22,500 nucleotides of DNA from Chrysomallon squamiferum (lineage: Eukaryota > Mollusca > Gastropoda > Neomphalida > Peltospiridae): NCBI GenBank assembly GCA_012295275.1, contig CM022668.1, positions 8,009,318 to 8,031,817 on the forward strand, read 5' to 3'. The notes below the pieces were generated by a model that made no database searches, was not told where the DNA came from, and worked only from the letters and a program-made list of their open reading frames with translations. Every line of letters begins with the position of its first letter. Positions within the stretch are counted from its first letter, which is position 1. Shown piece by piece: positions 10,733 through 20,660 of this stretch. The position numbers and the translations under genes were made by a program.

Positions 10733-10831
10733 ATGTTTCGCCGTCAGAGAAAATCTAGGAGGAAAGCCACACGTGGCAGCGAGATGAATCAGTTCCAGAT
10801 TTCGCTGAATGGAAACTGGGATCGAAGAGAG
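10733..10831 (+). CDS. possible coding exon, unknown product
   Basis: An AG at 10,731-10,732 (TGAAAATACAG) is followed at once by ATG and a 33-codon open stretch beginning MFRRQRKSRRKATRGSEMN. It ends at GAGAG followed by GTTTGA, a moderate donor, and the peptide is rich in basic residues. A second plus frame (open from 10,759 into the GA tract) overlaps it and contains SRGVSQGRILTYLF, loosely like the GVPQGxxLxPLLF block of LINE reverse transcriptases. At most one of the two frames can be real. The acceptor pyrimidine tract is weak. Confidence 0.2.
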
Positions 10832-10958
10832 GTTTGATTGAGAAGGAAAGCTTGAATGGAAGCCTTAATCGAGGACAGATAGGATTAACAGAAGTCTCAG
10901 CTAGCAGGGGTGTTTCTCAAGGACGAATTTTGACTTATTTATTTATTGATTATTGTAC

Positions 10959-11150
<192 letters not shown>

Positions 11151-11187
11151 ATTCATAAATAATAATAATCAAAGAAACACAAAAAAG

Positions 11188-11352
11188 AGACAGACTGACC
11201 GATAGTAAAATGTAAAAAGAGAAGCATCGAGAGAGAGAAACACAGATTGGTAGGTAGATAAAAAGACAGACAGATAGAGATGGGTAGATACAGACAAAAA
11301 GAAACAGACAGACAGACAGAAAGGCAACCAAATAAAAGACAGGTAGATAGAT
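11188..11352. repeat. degenerate GACA / GATA tract
   Basis: Interspersed GACA and GATA tetramers with A-rich spacers, best preserved at about 11,305-11,320. Probably an older decayed part of the adjacent GA tract. Confidence 0.8.
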
Positions 11353-11460
11353 CAGGAAAATATACCCCACTGATTACTGAAAAAGTCACCACCCACTTCG
11401 CTGGAAATGAAACAAACTAACAGAGAGACAACAAGTCACAACAAACAGTTCTTTGTTTAG

Positions 11461-11632
11461 TACAAAGCACTCGACAGTTTCTTTGTGTGCGCATTGAAAA
11501 AAATAACTACTGCTCATACATATCAAGCTTCAAACTTATAAGATTAAAAACTTTGTTGCTGCACAAATCGTGCTACAGAATTGAAGCTTTTGACTTAAAT
11601 TTCCATAAATTTACATACGATTCTTATATCAG
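11461..11632 (+). CDS. possible internal exon, unknown product
   Basis: A pyrimidine-rich acceptor (TTCTTTGTTTAG ending at 11,460) precedes a stretch that is open in one frame to a CAG donor followed by GTGCAA at 11,633. The peptide includes CYRIEAFDLNFHKFTYDSY. Codons are AT-rich like the background, there is no ATG and no family is recognised. Open stretches of this length (172 nt) can arise by chance. Confidence 0.15.
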
Positions 11633-11898
11633 GTGCAATCTAAAACGACGAGGAAAAAAAAAATCCTTTAAAATATTTTTCCTTTGGTGTCATTGCAAAT
11701 CATAAAAAAGATATATACAAAAAATAAATAACAATAACAGCAGTCGTTGTGATCTCAAATTTAACATCCTGTACTAGAGATTCAAATTAAAAAAAGAGTT
11801 ATCCGCTCTTGCATATGCCTTTGCATGCGTGTCATCTGACGAAACCAAGTGAAAAAAGTACAAAGAATTGGGAATGTGTATTTTAGTTCATTTTTTTA
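11633..11898. other. unique sequence
   Basis: Nothing recognised apart from A-rich segments. Two TTTGCAT or TTGCATA words lie near 11,810-11,830. Confidence 0.4.
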
Positions 11899-11911
11899 AG
11901 AGAGAGAGAGA

Positions 11912-11943
<32 letters not shown>

Positions 11944-11977
11944 ATATCACATTTCAATTTTAAGAGTTATTCATACC

Positions 11978-12015
<38 letters not shown>

Positions 12016-12021
12016 TCTCTC

Positions 12022-12074
<53 letters not shown>
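11899..12074. repeat. inverted GA/CT microsatellite pair
   Basis: A GA arm (11,899-11,942, one T interruption) and a CT arm (11,980-12,074, several TT or AT interruptions) are separated by 37 bp of AT-rich spacer. The arms are complementary, so the DNA could extrude a hairpin with a ~40-bp stem. Confidence 0.95.
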
Positions 12075-12076
<2 letters not shown>

Positions 12077-12078
<2 letters not shown>

Positions 12079-12080
12079 AT

Positions 12081-12115
<35 letters not shown>
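12077..12115. repeat. (ATTT)n microsatellite
   Basis: About nine ATTT units directly after the CT arm. Confidence 0.94.
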
Positions 12116-12119
12116 GTTA

Positions 12120-13062
12120 ACGCTGATTCCTAGAAAACCTCGCGAGGATTTTAATTCATCTTATCAAACAGCGACTTAGGTCTGTGAACTTTTGCCGTGA
12201 GTGGGAGCTGTTTAATCAAACTTTACGCTGCCAACGTTGTTGCTGATTCCATTAATAGTATGATGCATTGATATTCAACGTTCGCTGGGGTCTCCATAAC
12301 AGCGAACGTTTAGCCGTTGTTATCAAGGATTATGTAGCAGACGCGATAAGCGAGGCTCATAATCCGGGCATTTTAGTTCGCTTTATTTCAAGATTTCTTG
12401 TGAAAGTCTCTGGATTAGGCTTCCTGCCGACGGAAGATCTAAACACCACAGTTTATTGAGATTTCCTGATTGAATGCAAATTCTAGTTGGTGTTAGAGAT
12501 TAAAACCTGGGAGCACTTTATAACTTAGCTGTAATTTTAAATTTAGTAAAAGGAATTCTTAATATTTTTCTTAACTCTCGTTTCAGCGATCGCTTTATCT
12601 TTGTCGAACTTCACGCTGATAGTAAAATGTGACATTAAAACATCTGAGAAGCTGTGTAGATCGTTTTCGAGGCCGCTGGTGGTTCATGACCGCAGCTTAG
12701 CAATTGTTTTTGTGCTCAGTGTCCACAACATGAAGGCTTTAGCAGTAGAACTAACGTAATAAAAAGCGAACGACAGCAGGACTAATAAAAATTAGTTTTA
12801 CTTTTGACTCGATTACCGTATTTATCTAGATTTACGCGCAGGCACAACAGGGATCCGGGCTAACAAACAATTTTCTCTTTTACTGCTGATGGTGGATTTA
12901 GCTTGATAACATCTCAACTGCTCGAGGCATGAAGGGTCTCTGGATCGGTCCGCCACTATGGTCTTGCTGGATTATTTTCCGTTTCAGTATAAGCTGCGCC
13001 AGAGGTAAATCCCTTACGACACGTAAATAAGATCTTAGTAGTAGACGTAACAGAAACATGGC
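12120..13062. other. unique sequence upstream of the satellite array
   Basis: Less AT-rich than most of the window and without simple repeats. A 62-codon frame without an ATG at 12,268-12,459 (includes IKDYVADAISEAHNPG) overlaps a strong hairpin and is not convincing as a gene. GCTGATTCC occurs at about 12,121 and 12,241. An ACTAATAAAAATTAGT palindrome lies near 12,780. No gene is called. Confidence 0.5.
12277..12310. other. perfect 11-bp stem hairpin
   Basis: AACGTTCGCTG (12,277-12,287) is perfectly complementary to CAGCGAACGTT (12,300-12,310), with a 12-nt loop. It is GC-rich relative to its surroundings. It could be a cruciform, an RNA hairpin or the remnant of a mobile-element end. Confidence 0.85.
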
Positions 13063-14675
13063 GATAAAACACTATCAGAGGCTTTCTGAAGAGTCACACG
13101 CTATAACTGTACAGCGGTGACGTAGATAAAACACTGTCAGAGGCTTTCTGAAAAGACACACGTTGTAACTGTACAGCGGTGACGTAGATAAAACACTGTC
13201 AGAGGCTTTCTGAAGAGTCACACGCTGTAACTGTAAAGCGGTGACGTAGTTAAACACTGTCAGAGGCTTTCTGAAGAGTTACACGCTGTAACTGTACAGC
13301 GGTGACGTAGATAAAACACTGTCAGAGGCTTTCTGAAGAGACACACGTTGTAACTGTACAGCGGTGACGAAGATAAAACACTGTCAGAGGCTTTCTGAAG
13401 AGTCACACGCTGTAACTGTACAGCGGTGACGTAGATAAAACACTGTCAGAGGCTTTCTGAAGAGTCACACGTTGTAACTGTACAGCGGTGACGTAGATAA
13501 AACACTGTCAGAGGCTTTCTGAAGAGACACACGTTGTAACTGTACAGCGGTGACGTAGATAAAACACTGTCAGAGGCTTTCTGACGAGTCACACGCTGTA
13601 ACTGTACAGCGGTGACGTGGATAAAACACTGTCAGAGGCTTTCTGAAGAGACACACGTTGTAACTGCACAGCGGTGACGTAGATAAAACATTGTCAGAGG
13701 CTTTCTGGAGAGAAACGTTGTAACTGTACAGCGGTGACGTAGATAAAACACTGTCAGAGGCTTTCTGAAGAGTCACACGTTGTAACTGTACAGCGATGAC
13801 GTAGATAAAACACTGTCAGAGGCTTTCTGAAGAGAGACACGTTGTAACTGTACAGCGGTGACGTAGATAAAACACTGTCAGAGGCTTTCTGAAGAGTCAC
13901 ACGTTGTAACTGTACAGCGGTGACGTAGATAAAACACTGTCAGAGGCTTTCTGAAGAGACACACGTTGTAACTGTACAGCGGTGACGTAGATAAAACACT
14001 GTCAGAGGCTTTCTGGAGAGACACGTTGTAACTGTACAGCGGTGACGTAGATAAAACACTGTCAGAGGCTTTCTGAAGAGTCACACGCTGTAACTGTACA
14101 GCGGTGACGTAGATAAACACTGTCAGAGGCTTTCTGGAGAGTCACACGCTGTAACTGTACAGCGGTGACGTAGATAAAACACTGTCAGAGGCTTTCTGAA
14201 GAGACACACGTTGTAACTGTACAGCGGTGACGTAGATAAAACACTGTCAGAGGCTTTCTGAAGAGTCACACGTTGTAACTGTACAGCGGTGACGTAGATA
14301 AAATACTGTCAGAGGCTTTCTGGAGAGTCACACGTTGTAACTGTACAGCGGTGACGTAGATAAACACTGTCAGAGGCTTTCTGGAGAGTCACACGCTGTA
14401 ACTGTACAGCGGTGACGTAGATAAAACACTGTCAGAGGCTTTCTGGAGAGACACGTTGTAACTGTACAGCGGTGACGTAGATAAAACACTGTCAGAGGCT
14501 TTCTGGAGAGACACGTTGTAACTGTACAGCGGTGACGTAGATAAAACACTGTCAGAGGCTTTCTGAAGAGACACACGTTGTAACTGTACAGCGGTGACGT
14601 AGATAAAACACTGTCAGAGGCTTTCTGAAGAGTCACACGTTGTAACTGTACAGCGGTGACGTAAATAAAACAGTG
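13063..14675. repeat. 60-62-bp satellite array, 26 copies plus a partial
   Basis: Monomers start (GATAAAACACTGTCAGAGGC...) at 13,063, 13,125, 13,187, 13,249, 13,310 and so on to 14,602, with a truncated copy at 14,664. Most are 62 bp. Some are 61 bp (one A lost from AAAA) or 60 bp (GGAGAGACACG in place of GAAGAG(T/A)CACACG). Copies are highly similar, and three 60-bp copies (13,990, 14,420, 14,480) are identical, which indicates recent homogenisation. Positions 31-59 of full monomers form a dyad: GTCAC, a bulged A and CGCTGTA pair with TACAGCG and GTGAC around an ACTG loop. Each copy also carries TGACGTAGATAA, a CRE-like half-site abutting a GATA motif. The minus-strand open frames change frame between copies, so it is not coding. 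Confidence 0.98.
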
Positions 14676-14817
14676 AACATAATAACAATACCACTAACAA
14701 TGACAAAAACAGTAATATGTTAACATAATCATTTTTCTGTTTCTTTCTCTCATTCTTTCTCATTCTTTTTTTTCTTTCTATCTCTCTTACTTGTTATCTG
14801 CTTACGTGTCTACCAAC

Positions 14818-14819
<2 letters not shown>
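14676..14819. other. AT-rich and T/C-rich spacer
   Basis: Short unique sequence passing into pyrimidine-rich DNA before the CT tract. No gene. Confidence 0.5.

Positions 14820-14897
<78 letters not shown>
14820..14897. repeat. (CT)n microsatellite
   Basis: About 38 pure CT units on the plus strand. Confidence 0.98.
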
Positions 14898-14900
<3 letters not shown>

Positions 14901-14969
14901 TTTCATAACTGTTGCCTACGATAATCATATCAGAAGGGAGATACGGGGAAAAAAATAAAATAAAATAAA

Positions 14970-15034
<65 letters not shown>

Positions 15035-15049
15035 TAACATAATAATAAT
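14970..15049. repeat. (AAT)n microsatellite
   Basis: About 20 AAT units to 15,030, then a few more after an ACAATAACAT interruption. Degenerate AAAAT precedes it from about 14,950. Confidence 0.96.
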
Positions 15050-15399
15050 AGTAACTAATGAAACACGGTAATAACGAATGTCATTTAAGTGCTTTTACGT
15101 AAAAACATCTGTTCTCGAGTCATTAACGGTTAAATATCGACAACTTTTGGATATTATTAATGATTTTTGACATGTTACCATTATTAGCTTATAATAATTA
15201 TTATTGATTTCAGCGTACAAAAAGGTTAAAGGCTATTGACGCTACCAGTATGAAATGATAGACTAGTATTAATAGAAATACATTAATATTTATGAGGTTT
15301 GGTACGTCTGTACGGATATTTGGATTTGACTGCAAAAATTCTCTCATTTTTTTAATTTCATTTCATTTTCGTTATATTATATTATGGTTATAATCTTCA

Positions 15400-15402
<3 letters not shown>
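15050..15402. other. AT-rich unique sequence
   Basis: No gene or RNA recognised. Confidence 0.5.

Positions 15403-15487
<85 letters not shown>
15403..15487. repeat. (CT)n microsatellite
   Basis: About 42 pure CT units that lead directly into the composite minisatellite and share its CT component, so it is probably the seed or edge of that array. Confidence 0.97.
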
Positions 15488-15491
<4 letters not shown>

Positions 15492-16859
15492 ACATACACA
15501 TCCAATCTCTCTCTCTCACGCACACACACACATCCAATCTCTCTCTCTCACACACACACACACATTCACATCCAATCTCTCTCTCTCTCTCATACATCCA
15601 TCTCTCTCTCACATCCACATCCAATCTCTCACACACACATTCACATCCAATCTCTCTCTCTCACACACACACACACATCCAATCTCTCTCTCTCACACAC
15701 ACATCACATCCAATCTCTCTCTCTCACACACACACTCACATCCAATATCTCTCTCTCACACACACATTCACATCCACTCTCTCTCTCTCACACACACACA
15801 CACATCCAATCTCTCTCTCTCACACACACATTCACATCCAATCTCTCTCTCTCTCTTTCACACACATCCACATCCAATCTCTCTCTCTCACACACACATT
15901 CACATCCAATCTCTCTCTCTCACACACACACATCCACATCCAATCTCTCTCTCTCACACACACACACACATCCAATCTCTCTCTCTCTTTCACATCCACA
16001 TCCAATCCAATCTCTCTCACACACACACACACATTCACATCCAATCTCTCTCTCACACACACATACACATCCAATCTCTCTCTCACACACACACACACAT
16101 CCAATCTCTCTCTCTCACACACACACACACATCCAATCTCTCTCTCTCTCACACACACACACACATCCAATCTCTCTCTCTCACACACACACATCCACCT
16201 CTCTCTCACACACACACATCCATCTCTCTCTCTCACACACACACACACATCCAATCTCTCTCTCTCACGCACACATACACATCCAATCTCTCTCTCTCAC
16301 ACACACACACACATCCAATCTCTCTCTCTCACACACACATACACATCCAATCTCTCTCTCTCACACACACACACATCCAATCTCTCTCTCTCTCACACAC
16401 ACATCACATCCAATCTCTCTCTCTCTCACACACACACATCCAACACATACATCAACATCAATCTCTCTCTCTCACACACACATCCACATCCAATCTCTCT
16501 CTCACACACACACACATCCATCTCTCTCTCTCTCACACACACATCCACATCCAATCTCTCTCTCACACACACACACACATCCAATCTCTCTCTCTCTTTC
16601 ACACACATCCACATCCAATCTCTCTCTCTCACACACACACACACACATCCATCTCTCTCTCTCTTTCACATACATCAACATCCAATCTCTCTCTCTCACA
16701 CACACACATCCAATCTCTCTCTCTCTCTTTCACATACATCCACATCCAATCTCTCTCTCACACACACACACATCCAATCTCTCTCTCTCTCTTTCACATA
16801 CATCCACATCCAATCTCTCTCTCACATCCAATCTCTCTCTCACACACATACACATCCAA

Positions 16860-16890
<31 letters not shown>

Positions 16891-17192
16891 TCCAATCTCT
16901 CTCTCTCACGCACACACACATCCACATCACACATCCTCTCTCTCTCTCTCACACACACACACATCCAATCTCTCTCTCTCACACACACACACACATCCAA
17001 TCTCTCTCTCTCACACACACACATCCAATCTCTCTCTCTCTCACACACATCCACATCTCTCTCTCTCTCTCACACACACATACACATCCAATCTCTCTCT
17101 CACACACACATCACATCCAATCTCTCTCTCTCTCTCACACACACATTCACATCCAATCTCTCTCTCTCTCTCACACACACATACACATCCAA

Positions 17193-17223
<31 letters not shown>

Positions 17224-17722
17224 TCCAATCCTCTCTCTCTCACACACACATACACATCCAATCTCTCTCTCTCTTTCACATACATCCACATCCAATCTCT
17301 CTCTCTCACACACACATGCACATCCAATCTCTCTCTCTCTCTTTCACATACATCCACATGCAATCTCTCTCTCTCACACACACACATACACATCCAATCT
17401 CTCTCTCTCTCTTTCACATACATCCACATCCAATCTCTCTCTCTCACACACACATACACATCCAATCTCTCTCTCTCTTTCACATACATCCACATGCAAT
17501 CTCTCTCTCTCTTTCACATACATCAACATCCAATCTCTCTCTCTCACACACACACACATCCAATCTCTCTCTCTCTCTTTCACATACATCCACATCCAAT
17601 CTCTCTCTCTCACACACACATACACACCCAATCTCTCTCTCTCACATACATTACATTACCATCCAATCTCCTCTCTCTCTCTCTCACATACATACATAGA
17701 CATCCAATCTCTCTCTCACTGC
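15488..17722. repeat. 2.2-kb CT/CA/CATCCA composite minisatellite
   Basis: Some sixty variable units, each made of a CT run, a CA run and CATCCA(A), averaging about 30-36 bp. In parts the units alternate in two types, one with TTTCACATACATCCACATCC and one with plain CA runs, giving higher-order spacings of 63-70 bp (TTTCACATA at 16,665, 16,728, 16,792, 17,275, 17,342, 17,412 and 17,478). TA occurs almost only as TAC, so all plus frames are nearly stop-free and a 771-codon frame runs from an ATG at 15,384. The junction decodes as HPIS, IQSL and SNLS in turn, so no frame is conserved and it is not a protein gene. Confidence 0.97.
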
Positions 17723-17761
17723 ACTTAGTTGTAATTATGTTAGTACTACAGTGGCATCAAC

Positions 17762-17766
17762 AGTAA

Positions 17767-17797
<31 letters not shown>

Positions 17798-17853
17798 TGT
17801 GGTGGTGGTGGTGGTGTTGATAACAGTAGTGGTAGTAGTAATAACAGTAGTAG
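17762..17853. repeat. (GTA)n then (GTG)n trinucleotide tract
   Basis: About 11 GTA units, five GTG units and then degenerate GTA and ATAACA. The Val-rich open frame over it is an artefact. Confidence 0.94.
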
Positions 17854-18530
<677 letters not shown>

Positions 18531-18760
18531 GGTTTCTGCATCTGTCTCTGACTCCAGTGACGCCAGTGAATATCTTTATTAATTAATTTGATATATTTTT
18601 GCAGAGAGGGGAGTGAGAACGACAGTGACCAATGTTTACATTTCAACATTTCAAACACTGTTTTAACAATTTTGCAAATTTAAGATAAAAAAATTCCGTC
18701 CTCCAATAAACTGCAACATAAAAAGTAAAAACCTCCTCAACACAGATTAACTTTCTCCAG

Positions 18761-18908
18761 CCGGAAGTGAAAAGATTGCTGCAAGGGATTCTGGACTTTG
18801 GCGTAGCCTTGCTGTGCTTCCGGTTTCGTTTCCTTGACAAAGTACACATTACATCCGGTATCGCTGTTCTTGTTAAAGTTCAAATGAACTTCCGTTGTCT
18901 AACGGAAG
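18761..18908 (+). promoter_or_regulatory. candidate promoter with four ETS-type sites
   Basis: CCGGAAGTG at 18,761-18,769 is a textbook ETS consensus. CTTCCGG (18,817-18,823), ACTTCCG (18,888-18,894) and CGGAAG (18,903-18,908) are three more cores, in both orientations. The last two form a perfect inverted repeat, CTTCCGTT-GTCT-AACGGAAG (18,889-18,908), that ends one base before an ATG. Clustered ETS sites near the start codon are typical of TATA-less housekeeping promoters in animals. A 68-codon ATG-led frame on the minus strand (18,849 to 18,643) starts inside the same region, so a bidirectional promoter is conceivable. Confidence 0.45.
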
Positions 18909-18983
18909 ATGTCGTCGACAAGATTTGATAGAAAATCCAGCAAACGAGTTAATGACTGGTACTTTAACAGCGCGTGTTTTTAA
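18909..18983 (+). CDS. candidate first coding exon, unknown product
   Basis: The ATG at 18,909 has A at -3 and follows the ETS-rich segment. It opens 24 codons (MSSTRFDRKSSKRVNDWYFN...) before TAA at 18,981-18,983. Composition is basic and Ser-rich. If this is a first exon, possible donors are GTTAAT after 18,947 (phase 0, weak) or GTACTT after 18,958 (phase 2). The phase-0 choice gives an in-frame join to the candidate exon at 20,095, making SSKR continue into QRSSS. Read alone it could be a small peptide or an upstream ORF. The family is not recognised. Confidence 0.35.
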   Translation: MSSTRFDRKSSKRVNDWYFNSACF

Positions 18984-19238
18984 TCCGCGTCAGTCTGCGT
19001 TAAAATAAAGTCTTTTGTTAACCTTGTTTGTGTCGTACGAGTTTCGTCTTCAGTTCTGTTGGCAGCTGGTTTTGTTTCTTTTTTCTACATTTTTTATTTT
19101 TCTTCTTATCATTTTTTTTTCTTCTTCTTCTTTTTATTATTATTATTTCTTTTTTAATTTTAGTTTTGGATGTATTTTGTGTATGAGTCTATTGAAATTA
19201 TTTGTTTCATCTGTTTGACACAAATTGTTACAGAGATC
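18984..19238. other. unique to T-rich sequence
   Basis: If the gene model above holds this is intron 1. A T/C-rich low-complexity stretch runs from about 19,075 to 19,165. No other feature. Confidence 0.4.
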
Positions 19239-19403
19239 ACATTTTCGTTTCTTTCTCTCACCCCCCCTTCTCTAGCATTTCCTCTCTTTCTATCCTTCTC
19301 CCTCCTTTCCATCTTTCCATTTATTTATTTATTTTTATCAAATATTTTCATTTTATTTTTTTATTTTTATCAAATTTTTTCATTTCATTCTCTCTCTCTC
19401 TGG

Positions 19404-19456
<53 letters not shown>
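19239..19456. repeat. pyrimidine-rich tract with 32-bp duplication and (CT)n
   Basis: Polypyrimidine sequence with a C7 run near 19,261, then two copies of ATTTTTATCAAAT(A/T)TTTTCA at 19,331 and 19,363, then CT repeats at 19,389-19,401 and 19,408-19,456. Plus-strand Phe/Ser-rich frames are artefacts. Confidence 0.92.
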
Positions 19457-19458
<2 letters not shown>

Positions 19459-20094
19459 CAAACATTCTTAAAATACATTCAGCTTAAACTAATCAAAGTA
19501 CATTAAAACTACCCATACTGTTATCAAAAAAAATTCATCAAACCAGGCCACAAGATAGTTACCACTAAAGAAACATTTAAAAAAAAAAAAGCACTCCAAA
19601 TATGCCCACAATGTAATAAATACACTCCGAACATAACATAAACTCAGTATGTTTGATATTACAATGTGTCTGGTATTACAGTGTGTCTGATGTTACAATG
19701 AAAGATGAAACTACTTCTGTTGTACTGAAATAATTACATTTCAAAAAGAGGTCGACACTGATTTTTTATTCTTTTTTTTTTTTTTTTTTTTACAAAATAA
19801 AATAAATTCTTTTGAGGCTAATGTTGTTAAAATAACTGACACTCAGTTTTTAAAAAGTCTTTTCATTTTGATAACCTATTTACAAAACCTGAAAGGAAAT
19901 AATTTATGATGTTATATTTTATTTCGTATTATTTTATTACATATAATCATCTTCTGAATTGACTTTCAAAAATTAATGTTAATAGCTAAGTACCAAATGA
20001 CCTTTCACAAGACCTTCCTTCACTGAAATGCTGGTGTTGTTGTTGATGATGATGGTGATAATGACGACGATGGTAAATGGTTTCTTTTCCACAG
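19457..20094. other. AT-rich sequence with small repeats
   Basis: It contains a three-copy 17-bp repeat (19,654-19,704; TGATATTACAATGTGTC and variants), a 20-base poly-T run at 19,772-19,791 and a short GTT/GAT trinucleotide stretch at about 20,033-20,073. The end supplies a strong polypyrimidine acceptor (TTTCTTTTCCACAG). No gene is called within it. Confidence 0.6.
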
Positions 20095-20176
20095 CAAAGA
20101 TCATCAAGTACTAACTCGTGCTCTGAAATAGAATCCAGTGCTGACCTCAGTACACAGATTTCTGGAAACCATACAA
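20095..20176 (+). CDS. candidate internal exon, Ser-rich, unknown product
   Basis: This follows TTTCTTTTCCACAG, the best-looking acceptor in the window. Only one of three frames is open, and it reads QRSSSTNSCSEIESSADLST then ends at ACAA before GTATCA (moderate donor). The exon starts in phase 0 and ends in phase 1. The peptide resembles a disordered Ser-rich linker. It is compatible in phase with the candidate first exon at 18,909 and with a later open stretch at 20,661. The minus strand is also open over it (from a non-ATG start). Confidence 0.33.
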
Positions 20177-20197
20177 GTATCACCTACTTTTAATTAA

Positions 20198-20349
<152 letters not shown>

Positions 20350-20378
20350 ACTTTCTCCTACTATGTTTCTTCATCTCA

Positions 20379-20407
20379 GTCTGTCTGTCTGTCTGTCTGT
20401 CTGTCTA
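20379..20407. repeat. (GTCT)n microsatellite
   Basis: About seven GTCT units. Confidence 0.93.
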
Positions 20408-20660
20408 TGACTCTTTCTGAAATAAACTAACCATTATTTAAACCTTCATGACGACAATTCAGACTTTATAAACTTTGTTATTGTTGTCGTCATAGCTGTT
20501 GTTGCTGCCACCATTGTTGTTACATACACAGAATGACATTATATAAATTTATATTAACTGTGATCTCTAACTGGATAGTACTATGTCATGATCAACTGAA
20601 ATGGCAGTGTTGTAAGAAGATTTTAAAAATTAAAGAGTTTCGACAATTTTCAGATTCCAG
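20408..20660. other. unique sequence
   Basis: A GTT-rich stretch lies at about 20,474-20,522. Nothing else recognised. Confidence 0.4.

Noticed and set aside
12268-12459. 62-codon frame containing IKDYVADAISEAHNPG as a gene
   Set aside because: There is no ATG start (a TTG is used), no family resemblance, and it overlaps a perfect hairpin. Kept only as a note on the unique segment.
13075-14636. Minus-strand frames repeating SDSVLSTSPLYSYN and KPLTVFYLRHRCTVT
   Set aside because: Both are frames of the 60-62-bp satellite. Since 62 is not a multiple of three the frame shifts between copies, and the two peptides are the same DNA read in different phases.
13063-14675. CRISPR array
   Set aside because: Direct repeats abut with no variable spacers, and the context is eukaryotic. 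It is a satellite.
15384-17699. 771-codon open frame on the plus strand (Ser/Leu/His/Thr repeats)
   Set aside because: It is a translation of the CT/CA/CATCCA array. Stops are absent because TA occurs almost only as TAC. The same junction is read in all three frames along its length, so no protein phase is kept.
19986-20183. Minus-strand frame with a His/Gln-rich segment
   Set aside because: It has no ATG, and the His/Gln part is a GTT/GAT trinucleotide repeat. The plus strand has better splice signals over the same bases.
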